Assembly (NCBI RefSeq): GCF_042850985.1
Contig: NZ_AP031415.1
Location: forward strand, 124,001-188,000
Direction of reading: 5' to 3'
DNA length: 64,000 nt
DNA from: Allocoprobacillus sp002160865
Lineage (GTDB): Bacteria > Bacillota_I > Bacilli_A > Erysipelotrichales > Coprobacillaceae
Every line of letters starts with the position of its first letter. The stretch's first letter is position 1. Under the pieces are notes generated by a model. It did no database searches and was not told the origin of the DNA. It saw nothing but the letters and a program-made list of their open reading frames with translations. Positions 44,394 to 51,978 of this stretch are shown here, piece by piece. The translations under genes and the position numbers were made by a program.

Positions 44394-45044
44394 AAATAAA
44401 AAAAGAAAAATGAAATATTTTTGCGTATATAAATAATAGAGAGGTTAGAAATATTATATAGTGTTTACTATAAGCAATGATTTGTGTATAATATGTTTAG
44501 CCTCTCCTCTATAGGAGGGATTCGTTGATGAAAAAAGATCATGTGTTGAAGGATTTCTTCTCTTATCCTATCCATTTTGCTGACTTCATGAATGCTCTTT
44601 TCTTTGATGGTCATGATATCATCCATCCCAGTGATCTTCACCCTCTTGATTCCAGAGAGATATTTATTGGTGACTTTCTTTCTAAAGAACGCACTCATGA
44701 TGTCATTATGATGTGGGAAAGAAAGGATTTTCAAGCTATCTTGATTCTTGAAGCTCAAAGCAGTGTTGTGGCAACATTGACAGGGAGAGAAGACATACTG
44801 GAAAAAATGAAAGGAGAAGAAGGAACAGTGGAGATGTATTCATTCTGGAAAGATGCAGAGAAATCAGGTATGGAAAAAGGAAAACAACAAGGAAAGTTAA
44901 GTGTTGTATTAATTCAATTAAAAAAACTATTAGGCAAACTTACACCAGATTTAGAGATGAAGATAGTTAATAGTAAAGAAGAAACGCTTGATAGTATTAT
45001 CATCCATATATTTGAAATACATAATGAAGAAGATGTATTGAAGT
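44394..45044 (+). repeat. Direct repeat, left copy (Rpn gene with promoter, internally deleted)
   Basis: From 44394 the sequence matches the segment starting at 50897 (offset 6503) with only a few base changes through promoter, leader and gene start. After position 44774 the match resumes 348 bases further on in the right copy, then continues to near the gene end. The two copies have the same orientation and flank the secreted-peptide/ABC island. Confidence 0.9.
44464..44492 (+). promoter_or_regulatory. Promoter of left Rpn copy
   Basis: TTTACT (44464-44469), 17-base spacer, perfect TATAAT (44487-44492). It is set within a dyad: GAGAGG and TATTATA upstream mirror TATAATA and CCTCTC downstream with equal 7-base gaps. 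The AGGAGG is partly paired by CTCCT-CTAT-AGGAG. Confidence 0.65.
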
Positions 45045-45052
45045 GGTTATAA
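44528..45052 (+). CDS. Rpn family nuclease/putative transposase protein, internally deleted copy
   Basis: 174 residues. N-terminal 80 residues hold the PD-(D/E)XK-type catalytic region: Asp in 'THDVIMMWERKD' and Glu-x-Gln in 'ILILEAQS'. Residues after that, present in the full-length copy at 51028-51909, are missing: 116 codons are lost in frame, joining 'EAQSSV' to 'VATLTGRED'. The C-terminal helical part and the 'EKGKQQGKLSVVLIQLKKLL' tail remain. Since helices after ExQ belong to the nuclease core, this copy is probably inactive, or makes a short form with the DNA-binding or oligomerisation tail only. ATG at 44528 follows GGAGGG; TTG at 44525 is an alternative. Confidence 0.8.
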   Translation: MKKDHVLKDFFSYPIHFADFMNALFFDGHDIIHPSDLHPLDSREIFIGDFLSKERTHDVIMMWERKDFQAILILEAQSSVVATLTGREDILEKMKGEEGTVEMYSFWKDAEKSGMEKGKQQGKLSVVLIQLKKLLGKLTPDLEMKIVNSKEETLDSIIIHIFEIHNEEDVLKWL

Positions 45053-45092
45053 GCAAAAGGCATCATACATGAGTGTATGATGCTTTTTGCTT
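45051..45092 (+). terminator. Terminator after left Rpn copy
   Basis: Perfect 10-bp stem GCATCATACA / TGTATGATGC with a TGAG loop and T's; outer AAGCAAAA / TTTTTGCTT pairs extend it. Confidence 0.88.
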
Positions 45093-45129
45093 ATATTTCA
45101 TTGTAGAGAATATTTATGAAAAAATAATA

Positions 45130-46929
45130 TTAATGTCTTAGAATTTCTTCTGGAGTAAGACGGCTTATATAAAATTGATGAATACTATAACAAATTATCC
45201 ATAATAAGATCATAATTCCATAAATAGTAAAAAGCATATACAAAGATATTGATAGCTTAAAGAGGTATAAACATATAATAATCATTATACTAGGAATGAA
45301 ATAGCCATAAAAAAGAAAATATTTTAGCTCATAATGGATTAAATAATATATATTTTTTTGACTCAATCCATTGATTTTTAATAAAGCAAATTCTTTTTTT
45401 CGGATCATAATATAATGATGAAATAAAATACAGAGAGAAAATACGGAAAGAACCATAATGATAATAACAATAGTTAATCTTAAAAAGTTAAGGTCTTTTT
45501 GAATTTGATACAATTCATCACCCTTTTGAAATTGATTGTTTATACCATATCCTTGTTTAATGAGTGTTTGTTTAACTTGATTAAGCGTTGTAAGATTTTT
45601 ACAAAAAACTGTATAACCTACAACAGGTAATTGTTTCTCTTTCGCAAGAGTTTCTAGAGTATGATGAGAAATATAAAGATAATGTGAATCCTTATATAAA
45701 AATGGTGGAATAAAGTTTTCTTTAAAAAGTCCATATAGATGAAAAATTTCACTGTTATTACCTAACGATAATTGAAATTGTTGATCATCATAGAAGAAAG
45801 GTATGAGATTCTGATAATTTGAGGGTGAAGTTATGATCTCATTATAATGTGTTTGTGATGGATTCATTTGAGAAAGCTCGTTATCAAATTGGTTTTCTTC
45901 ATAGATGGGTAATAAATAATGATCTATATGATTTAATGTTGCTCTATATTGATAAACAGGATATATGGATTGAATGTTTTGCAAGGATGGTTTTGATGTT
46001 ATTTCTTTTATATCACTATCTAAATAGATGTTATTAGGATTTTGAGTTATAAATAGTTGGTTATAACTCATACGATCAAGTAGCTGAGCGTTCATAAGAA
46101 TATTGTTTTCAATGATTTGATAACTTATGCAAAGAGAAGATACAGCAATTATAAAAACAAGTAAAATAAGAACATGCATAAAACGATATGCTTTTTGAAA
46201 ATGTTTAATATAATTATGATAAAAATGTTGAGAGATGGATTTTCTTCTCGTTATGGAAGCTTGTTTTTCTGTTTTTTCTTGTTTATTAGCAATTAGCTTT
46301 TGTTCTTTGATTTGATAAATACTATCTGCATAGTCTGCTGCAATATAGCTATGACTGGCAATAATAATATAAATATTCTGTTGATGAGCAATATCTTGCA
46401 AAATTTGAAAAATAAGTCTTTCATTTTTTACATCTAATGCACTTGTTGGTTCATCTAAAATGAGGATAGTTGGATTTTTTAAAAGTGCACATGCAATAGC
46501 TAAACGTTGTTTTTCACCACCTGATAATTCACTTATTCTTTGATGAAGCGATATATGCAATTTGACCGTCTGAAGCAATTTTTGTAATTCTTCTTCTGTT
46601 TTAGAGATATCATTTAACATACAGGCATGTTTTAAATTTCCAAGTACATCATAATGATCAAATAAGAGATAATCTTGAAGAACATATCCAATATCATTTT
46701 TTCTAATCAAAGCAAGTTGTTCTTCATTTAATTGATGTAAATGTAGGTTTTGATAATTATATTCACAAGATATTTTCTTTGAAATACAACCAATTTGATA
46801 AAGTAAAGATGTTTTCCCAGTGCCACTTCTTCCTTGAATAAGTGTAACTTGTGAAGGATAGATAGTCATAGATGCATTATTTAGTAGAATTTTATCATAC
46901 TCAATATGAATGTGATTTAATTGAATCAT
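45130..46929 (-). CDS. ABC transporter, ATPase-permease fusion (FtsX/MacB-like)
   Basis: 599 residues. N-terminal ATPase (1-215): Walker A 'IQGRSGTGKTSLL', signature 'LSGGEKQRLAIA', Walker B 'ILILDEPTSALD'. Then a membrane helix near 250, a soluble extracytoplasmic region of about 200 residues, and three more helices near the C terminus: the four-helix MacB/FtsX layout. Starts inside the 3' end of the larger partner gene (29-base overlap) behind GAGGGAG. Probably the second half of a heterodimer acting on a secreted peptide. The full-length reversed order (ATPase first) is MacB-like. Confidence 0.88.
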   Translation of the reverse strand: MIQLNHIHIEYDKILLNNASMTIYPSQVTLIQGRSGTGKTSLLYQIGCISKKISCEYNYQNLHLHQLNEEQLALIRKNDIGYVLQDYLLFDHYDVLGNLKHACMLNDISKTEEELQKLLQTVKLHISLHQRISELSGGEKQRLAIACALLKNPTILILDEPTSALDVKNERLIFQILQDIAHQQNIYIIIASHSYIAADYADSIYQIKEQKLIANKQEKTEKQASITRRKSISQHFYHNYIKHFQKAYRFMHVLILLVFIIAVSSLCISYQIIENNILMNAQLLDRMSYNQLFITQNPNNIYLDSDIKEITSKPSLQNIQSIYPVYQYRATLNHIDHYLLPIYEENQFDNELSQMNPSQTHYNEIITSPSNYQNLIPFFYDDQQFQLSLGNNSEIFHLYGLFKENFIPPFLYKDSHYLYISHHTLETLAKEKQLPVVGYTVFCKNLTTLNQVKQTLIKQGYGINNQFQKGDELYQIQKDLNFLRLTIVIIIMVLSVFSLCILFHHYIMIRKKEFALLKINGLSQKNIYYLIHYELKYFLFYGYFIPSIMIIICLYLFKLSISLYMLFTIYGIMILLWIICYSIHQFYISRLTPEEILRH

Positions 46930-49036
46930 GTGCTCCCTCTTTTCTTATTATGAAATAGAAAATAAAGTATGGAATAATAAAGATAGTGAAAAAGGTTATG
47001 GTAGGGATAATGAAGAAAATAATTGAATGAAGATGAATTGGATATTGAAACAATGGATCAATGACGTATAAATAAATAAGAGTTAATAACGATGTTAACA
47101 ATGATGAAAAAAGACTATTATAAAAATATAAATTACGTATTGTTGTTCTGATTTCTAAAAATGAATAACCATAAGATTGAAGAAAATAATAAATTTGTAA
47201 GTTTGTTTCTTTTTTTAAATAGAGAGTCATATTATAAATGATAATAAGGATAATAAAAACAAGTGTAGATAGAATAAATAAAGTTTCATTTGTATTTTGA
47301 GAGTATTGTTGTATTTGAGAGAGATTAATATTAGCATTAATGGTTGTAAGTCCTAATTGGTGAATATCTTCTAAAATATGGGGAAGATTTTCAATGCTGT
47401 CAATTTGAGCTTTATAAATAGTTGGTTGATATGGCTTACATATCATCATCTGTTGAGATGAATCTTCCTTTTCTAAAGATGTCATATATTGATTATAATG
47501 ATCTGACCAATAATAAGTTATGTTTTTTTGAGTTGTATTCTCTTTTATGAGTTGTTGAATATAAGTTTGGGGAATAAAAATTTTATTATAATTAAATTCA
47601 GTGTTAGGACTTATTCCCATATTTACTTTTTTCAAAATACCATTGATGGGTAATGTTACTTTTTGATATTTTCCAAATAGTCTTAAAACAGGATATCCTT
47701 CTGATTGATATGAACCATCTTCATTTTGAAAAGGAATATAAGCATCGCCATATCCTTGATATGTAGGGATCATTATATAAAACGTTAAATAATATTGATT
47801 GTTGGCTGCTATAATTTGTAATTCATTAGCAAGTGCTTGAGAAATATAGATACCATTAGGATCATATGAAAACTGTGTTTCAATATCTTGACTATAGTCA
47901 ATAGATTCATTATATGAACAAAGTAATGCTTGAGAAAACGAGCTATGTACAGGAGTTGTGTTTTCTTTAGCGTCAAGAGAAACTGTCATTGTATTTGCTT
48001 CTTGGAAAGAATTATCTAATGGGATAGGATCACTGATTTTTTCTAAAGCACCCATATTAAGGCTATAGTCGGGATAAATTGATTGAATATGTGGGATATT
48101 TTGGATTCTTGATACTTCATCATTTGTAAGAGGATATTCAATACCTTCTGAGGAATATGAAAGATTTTTAGATTGTGTTATAGGTTTATAAATGAGAATT
48201 TCATTTTCATAAATACTTGTTAGTGGAGAGGACTTAGCAACGGAAGATGAAAGAAGTAGAGATAGCCCAGAAGATGTTATAAATAAAGATAGGCTAATAA
48301 AAATATATGTAAAAAATGTATAAATACCATGTTTTTTTAAAAGTCTAGTACTTAAAAAGAATGCAGATAGGTGATGTGCTTTATGAGTTGGAATAGGTAT
48401 ATCTTTATTGAAATGTTGTTTTTTACAATGAATTGTTTGATTTTCAATTGTATAAATGTTATCACCGTGGTGTATTAATTCCTGATCGTGTGAAGCTACA
48501 ATCACAATATGATGACGAGAATAGTCTTTTAATATTTGAATAACTCTTTTTGTCATACTTAAGTCTAATGATGATGTTGGCTCATCTAAAATCAATATTT
48601 CAGGTTGTTTTAATAATAAGAGTAATAACCCTAATCTGGTTTTTTCACCACCACTTAGTTGAGATGGATATTTCTTTAGTAAACCAGTTAATTCTAACTT
48701 TTGGACATAGTTATCCACATTTTGATAACGATAGACTTTATTCATTAATTGAATATGATCGTTTATTGTTAAAGCATCAATAAAGATAGGGTGTTGGTTA
48801 AGAAAACCTATATGTTCTTTTTTGAAATTGTGGATATTTTGAACAGTTTTTTGATTCCAGATATACTTTTGACAAGTTTTTTCACATAAAGCTAAACATC
48901 TTAATAAAGAACTTTTACCACTACCACTTTCACCTTCTATAATGTGTAACCCGATTGAAAATTGAAGTTCTTCGATATTCAAAACTGGTTGATAATATTG
49001 AATAGATATATTTTTAACTTTTAACATAATGAACAA
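46901..49036 (-). CDS. ABC transporter, ATPase-permease fusion (FtsX/MacB-like), larger partner
   Basis: 711 residues. ATPase domain (1-205): 'IEGESGSGKSSLL', 'LSGGEKTRLGLLL', 'ILILDEPTSSLD'. A membrane helix near 240-265 follows, then an extracytoplasmic domain of about 300 residues and three helices at the C terminus. AGGGAGG is 5 bases from a TTG at 49036 and 14 from the ATG at 49027, so the TTG start is preferred. It lies behind the interrupted secreted-protein gene and a stem-loop, and overlaps its partner gene. Peptide export or peptide-resistance is the likely role. Confidence 0.88.
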   Translation of the reverse strand: MFIMLKVKNISIQYYQPVLNIEELQFSIGLHIIEGESGSGKSSLLRCLALCEKTCQKYIWNQKTVQNIHNFKKEHIGFLNQHPIFIDALTINDHIQLMNKVYRYQNVDNYVQKLELTGLLKKYPSQLSGGEKTRLGLLLLLLKQPEILILDEPTSSLDLSMTKRVIQILKDYSRHHIVIVASHDQELIHHGDNIYTIENQTIHCKKQHFNKDIPIPTHKAHHLSAFFLSTRLLKKHGIYTFFTYIFISLSLFITSSGLSLLLSSSVAKSSPLTSIYENEILIYKPITQSKNLSYSSEGIEYPLTNDEVSRIQNIPHIQSIYPDYSLNMGALEKISDPIPLDNSFQEANTMTVSLDAKENTTPVHSSFSQALLCSYNESIDYSQDIETQFSYDPNGIYISQALANELQIIAANNQYYLTFYIMIPTYQGYGDAYIPFQNEDGSYQSEGYPVLRLFGKYQKVTLPINGILKKVNMGISPNTEFNYNKIFIPQTYIQQLIKENTTQKNITYYWSDHYNQYMTSLEKEDSSQQMMICKPYQPTIYKAQIDSIENLPHILEDIHQLGLTTINANINLSQIQQYSQNTNETLFILSTLVFIILIIIYNMTLYLKKETNLQIYYFLQSYGYSFLEIRTTIRNLYFYNSLFSSLLTSLLTLIYLYVIDPLFQYPIHLHSIIFFIIPTITFFTIFIIPYFIFYFIIRKEGAHDSIKSHSY

Positions 49037-49055
49037 TATTCCCTCCCTGTATGGA

Positions 49056-49087
49056 AAAGTTTCACTTCGTTATGGAAGTGAAACTTT
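49056..49087 (-). terminator. Strong stem-loop between secreted-protein gene and ABC genes (attenuator)
   Basis: 13-bp perfect stem AAAGTTTCACTTC / GAAGTGAAACTTT with a 6-base loop, placed 8 bases past the secreted-protein stop and about 20 before the ABC start. On the minus strand it is followed by only four T's, so partial termination or RNA protection is more likely than a full stop. Confidence 0.7.
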
Positions 49088-49094
49088 CAACTTA

Positions 49095-49508
49095 CTAGCT
49101 GATTTTACCTGTACTAGGATTATATGTAAATGTAAATGTTGTCATTTGACCTCCAGCTGATTGACCAGAACTATCTCTAGTAATGCTAACGACAACTGAA
49201 TGTTTAGCAGTATTTCCGTTGTTTGTAAGAACTGGATTTGTTCCTAATTTAGAGGCATATGCATGTGCACTAAATCCAGATGGTACAGATAGTCCAATGC
49301 AACCAACAGAAAATGACCACGAACCAGTTGTATTGTTTTTCTTTCCAGTGTCATTAACTTTAACGACACTTACATTAGTTTTTGTGACATTTTTGTTTTG
49401 GTAACTGTAGCTACATGGACATTGGCTAAACTAAACATTAAACATAAACGACAGGAAAAACAGAAACGAGTTTAATATTATCTTTTTCCATAAACTTATT
49501 TTATTCAT
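49095..49508 (-). pseudogene. Small secreted protein gene interrupted by an amber codon
   Basis: An ATG at 49506-49508 opens a frame of 137 codons with a typical export signal (MNKISLWKKIILNSF then Leu/Phe-rich) but codon 26 is TAG (49431-49433), inside the signal region. After it the frame stays open for 111 codons to a TAG at 49095-49097, with a Ser/Thr-rich secreted sequence holding 'GSWSFSVGCIGL', 'NTAKHSVVVSI' and a final 'STGKIS'. The block NTA...VV...D..GQ...T.T...TG.(I/L)S is shared with the intact protein at 50388-50837. Either recently inactivated or read through. Good promoter upstream. Confidence 0.7.
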
Positions 49509-49532
49509 TTTTGAAAAGGTTTATCTAATTTT

Positions 49533-49560
49533 ATTTTATCATGTAGTCATCTATTGTCAA
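49533..49560 (-). promoter_or_regulatory. Promoter for the secreted-protein/ABC unit
   Basis: Minus strand: perfect TTGACA (49555-49560), 16-base spacer, TAAAAT (49533-49538), about 25 bases before the ATG at 49508. Confidence 0.65.
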
Positions 49561-49569
49561 TAAAATAAT

Positions 49570-49615
49570 ACATATTTTTAAAGGTATATATATTTAATAA
49601 TATGTCTGATATAAT
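49570..49615 (+). promoter_or_regulatory. Extended -10 promoter and possible PadR site
   Basis: TGATATAAT (49607-49615) is an extended -10 element without a clear -35. ACATATT (49570-49576) and AATATGT (49599-49605) form an inverted repeat upstream, of the ATGT/ACAT kind bound by PadR proteins. The region also lies upstream of the divergent ABC unit. Confidence 0.4.
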
Positions 49616-49632
49616 TGAAGTGGTGATATAAG

Positions 49633-49971
49633 GTGCCTAAAAGAAATATATATTTTAAATTTGAAATGCTGATTTTATCAATATTGCAATATAAAGATTG
49701 TTATGGATATGAGTTGACTCAAATTATTAAACGTTTATCTGATGATGTTATTGATATAAAAGAAGGTGTGCTATACCCTAATTTATATAAATTGTTACAA
49801 ACAGGATATATTTCAAGTTATGATCAACTTGTTAATAGAAAAGTAAGAGTCTATTATCATCTTGAGGAATCTGGTAAAGAATATTTAAAAGTGATATTAC
49901 GGGAATATTTATTATGGGAAGAAAAGATTGATAAGATTATTCATTGCAAGAAGGAGGATATTGATGAATAA
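49633..49971 (+). CDS. PadR family transcriptional regulator
   Basis: 112 residues starting with GTG. 'FEMLILSILQYKDCYGYELTQII' and 'EGVLYPNLYKLLQTGYI' are the PadR winged-helix marks, followed by one C-terminal dimerisation helix. GGTGAT precedes the start. It overlaps the next gene by 8 bases. Such regulators in Firmicutes often control ABC exporters and respond to antimicrobial compounds, which fits the divergent ABC genes here. Confidence 0.9.
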   Translation: MPKRNIYFKFEMLILSILQYKDCYGYELTQIIKRLSDDVIDIKEGVLYPNLYKLLQTGYISSYDQLVNRKVRVYYHLEESGKEYLKVILREYLLWEEKIDKIIHCKKEDIDE

Positions 49972-50338
49972 GGAAATGAAAAGATATTTAAAGGATATAA
50001 AATTGTTATTGCCTATTTTTGGAAAGGAAGAAAAGAAGTATTATCAACAATTGAAAAAGCATATTATAAAAACATTTAACAATCAAACATCTTATAGTGA
50101 GATTGTAGAAGAAGTAGGAGAACCTTATGAGGTTGTTCAAGCTTATTATGAGGAAGTTGGAATTAAACAGTTTATGTTTAGGTTAAGATTGCAAAAATAT
50201 ATACATTATATTTCTATTGTTATAATTGCTACTACAATCGTTTTAGGTTTATTTAGAATTTATTACTTGAGTAGTTTATATGAAGAAGTTAAAAATGCAC
50301 AACCAATAACAGTTGAAGAAATTATACAAGAGGAATAG
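49964..50338 (+). CDS. One-helix membrane protein, DUF6120/DUF1700-like
   Basis: 124 residues. The soluble N-terminal part 'ERYLKDI'-like helix plus 'SYSEIVEEVGEPYEVVQAYYEE' resembles the cytoplasmic helical domain of DUF1700/DUF6120 proteins, which are regularly encoded next to PadR genes. One membrane helix at about 82-103, then a short acidic tail. Function unknown; possibly a membrane partner of the PadR regulator. AAGGAGG precedes the ATG at 49964. The family name is by pattern, not certain. Confidence 0.65.
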   Translation: MNKEMKRYLKDIKLLLPIFGKEEKKYYQQLKKHIIKTFNNQTSYSEIVEEVGEPYEVVQAYYEEVGIKQFMFRLRLQKYIHYISIVIIATTIVLGLFRIYYLSSLYEEVKNAQPITVEEIIQEE

Positions 50339-50387
50339 ATAATTTATATTTTATTGAATACTTTAATACATAAAGGGGAATAAACTA

Positions 50388-50837
50388 ATGAAAAAAGTCA
50401 TCGCTATTATAATTTGTATTTTAATTTGTTTAATACAAAATGTTGCTGCATATAGTCATATGAAAACGCATATTGATTTTGAAGACGGAATGATTGTGGA
50501 AACAATTATTGAAGAATCAAATATTGTAATGTATTCTACGAAAACAAAAACAGGTACTAAAACAAAAAATTATAAAGATTCAAGGGGTAACACATTGTAT
50601 TCAGTGAAGTTAACTGGAAATTTTAGTTATACTGGAACAACAGCAAAATGTATTTCATCTTCTCTTGAAGCTACCTCATATCATAAAACATGGAAAGTGT
50701 TTTCTAAATCATCATCTAAAAATAAAAACACTGCAGCTGGAAAGGTTGTCATGAAACAGTATTATGATGGTCAGGCTATACAAACTAAAAATGTATCAAT
50801 AACTTTAACATGCAGCAATACAGGAGTTTTATCTTAA
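50388..50837 (+). CDS. Small secreted protein, intact family member
   Basis: 149 residues. Signal peptide at 1-21 (Lys-Lys, then Ile/Leu-rich, ending 'QNVAA'). The mature part is rich in Ser, Thr and Lys with alternating polar and apolar residues, so probably beta-sheet: 'LYSVKLTGNFSYTGTTAKC' and the final 'ITLTCSNTGVLS'. Two Cys could form a disulfide. It shares NTA...VV...D.GQ...T.T...TG.LS with the interrupted protein on the other strand. AAAGGGG precedes the ATG; it follows the DUF6120-like gene by 49 bases. Function unknown; a secreted peptide or bacteriocin-like factor is a guess. Confidence 0.65.
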   Translation: MKKVIAIIICILICLIQNVAAYSHMKTHIDFEDGMIVETIIEESNIVMYSTKTKTGTKTKNYKDSRGNTLYSVKLTGNFSYTGTTAKCISSSLEATSYHKTWKVFSKSSSKNKNTAAGKVVMKQYYDGQAIQTKNVSITLTCSNTGVLS

Positions 50838-50849
50838 TAAAATTTATAG

Positions 50850-50876
50850 AAGTTTGCTTAAAAGGCAAACTTTTTT
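50850..50876 (+). terminator. Terminator after the secreted-protein gene
   Basis: 8-bp stem AAGTTTGC / GCAAACTT with a 7-base loop and a T run. Confidence 0.85.
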
Positions 50877-50896
50877 AATTATATTAAAAAAGTTTG

Positions 50897-51895
50897 AAAT
50901 AAAAAAAGAAAAATGAAATATTTTTGCGTATATAAATAATAGAGAGGTTAGAAATATTATATGGTGTTTACTATAAGCAAAGATTTGTGTATAATATGTT
51001 TAGCCTCTCCTCTATAGGAGGGATTCAATGATGAAAAAGGATCATGTGTTAAAGGATTTCTTCTCTTATCCTATGCGTTTTGCTGACTTCATGAATGCTC
51101 TTTTCTTTGATGGTCATGCTATTATTCATCCCTGTGACCTTCACCCTCTTGATTCCAGAGAGATATTTATTGGTGACTTTCTTTCTAAGGAACGCACCCA
51201 TGATGTCATCATGATGTGGGAAAGAAAGGATTTTCAAGCTATCTTGATTCTTGAAGCTCAAAGTTGTGTTGACTTTACAATGGCATCAAGAACATTGCTT
51301 TATGATGCACTGGTCTACAACATGCAGGACAAGCGATTCAAGAATCATATGCTGATGCCAGTGATGAGTGTCGTATTGTTTCATGGCGAAGGGAAATGGA
51401 ATGCCGTGACATCATTGCTGGAAAGAGTCAAAGGACCAGAGGAAATCAAGAGAAAACAGAATGACTGGAAGATGAGGGTTGTAGACATGAAGGAGATGGA
51501 TGAAAACCTACTGAAAAATGAAGACAATAAAAAGGTCATCAGTGGATTAAAGATAATATGGAGAAAAGATGAAGAAGGATTAAAGAAGATGATCATTACA
51601 AAAGCGGTAGCCAGAGTACTGGCAACATTGACAGGGAGAGAAGACATACTGAAAAAAATGAAAGGAGATGGAGGAACAGTGGAAATGTATTCATTCTGGA
51701 AAGATGCAGAGAAATCAGGTATGGAAAAAGGAAAACAACAAGGAAAGTTAAGTGTTGTATTGATTCAATTAAAAAAACTATTAGGCAAACTCACACCAGA
51801 TTTAGAGATGAAGATAGTTAATAGTAAAGAAGAAACGCTTGATAGTATTATTATCCATATATTTGAAATACATAACGAAGAAGATGTATTAAAGT
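50897..51895 (+). repeat. Direct repeat, right copy (full-length Rpn gene with promoter)
   Basis: Matches 44394-45044 in the same orientation, with the extra 348 bases 51272-51619 that the left copy lacks. The upstream 130 bases, including promoter and leader hairpin, differ at only a few positions. Similarity ends near the last codons. Confidence 0.9.
50967..50995 (+). promoter_or_regulatory. Promoter of right Rpn copy
   Basis: TTTACT (50967-50972), 17-base spacer, TATAAT (50990-50995), within the same dyad as in the left copy. Confidence 0.65.
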
Positions 51896-51909
51896 ATATT
51901 TATAAATAG
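51028..51909 (+). CDS. Rpn family recombination-promoting nuclease/putative transposase (PD-(D/E)XK)
   Basis: 293 residues, full length for the family. Catalytic pattern: Asp in 'THDVIMMWERKD', Glu-x-Gln in 'ILILEAQSCVDFTMASRTLL', followed by the helical 'LYDALVYNMQ' region and 'MSVVLFHGEGKW'. A basic Lys-rich stretch and a helical 'GMEKGKQQGKLS' tail end the protein. Escherichia coli RpnA is a DNA nuclease that promotes RecA-independent recombination. ATG at 51028 is 6 bases from GGAGG; ATG 51031 is an alternative. Same start context as the deleted copy at 44528. Confidence 0.88.
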   Translation: MMKKDHVLKDFFSYPMRFADFMNALFFDGHAIIHPCDLHPLDSREIFIGDFLSKERTHDVIMMWERKDFQAILILEAQSCVDFTMASRTLLYDALVYNMQDKRFKNHMLMPVMSVVLFHGEGKWNAVTSLLERVKGPEEIKRKQNDWKMRVVDMKEMDENLLKNEDNKKVISGLKIIWRKDEEGLKKMIITKAVARVLATLTGREDILKKMKGDGGTVEMYSFWKDAEKSGMEKGKQQGKLSVVLIQLKKLLGKLTPDLEMKIVNSKEETLDSIIIHIFEIHNEEDVLKYIYK

Positions 51910-51928
51910 GAGAAGTATAAAATGAAAT

Positions 51929-51978
51929 AGAGAAAAAAGAACTCTTAATCTATATGATTTTGAGCTCTTTTTTCTCTT
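51929..51978. terminator. Bidirectional terminator between Rpn and queH genes
   Basis: AGAGAAAAAAGA(A)CTC pairs with GAG(C)TCTTTTTTCTCT around a 17-base loop that includes the queH stop codon. Confidence 0.6.

Noticed and set aside
49183..49404. Open frame on the plus strand across the secreted-protein gene
   Set aside because: It is the complement of the minus-strand secreted-protein frame, with no ribosome-binding site and no plausible protein.
49464..49500. Frameshift model for the interrupted secreted gene, starting at the ATG at 49489-49491
   Set aside because: An ATG at 49506-49508 is in frame with the signal peptide, so only the amber codon needs explaining.
49095..49508. Assignment of the interrupted secreted protein to the lactococcin 972 bacteriocin family
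   Set aside because: A Gly-x-Trp segment and the gene order are suggestive, but the rest of the pattern does not fit, and the transporter genes are fusions unlike that system.
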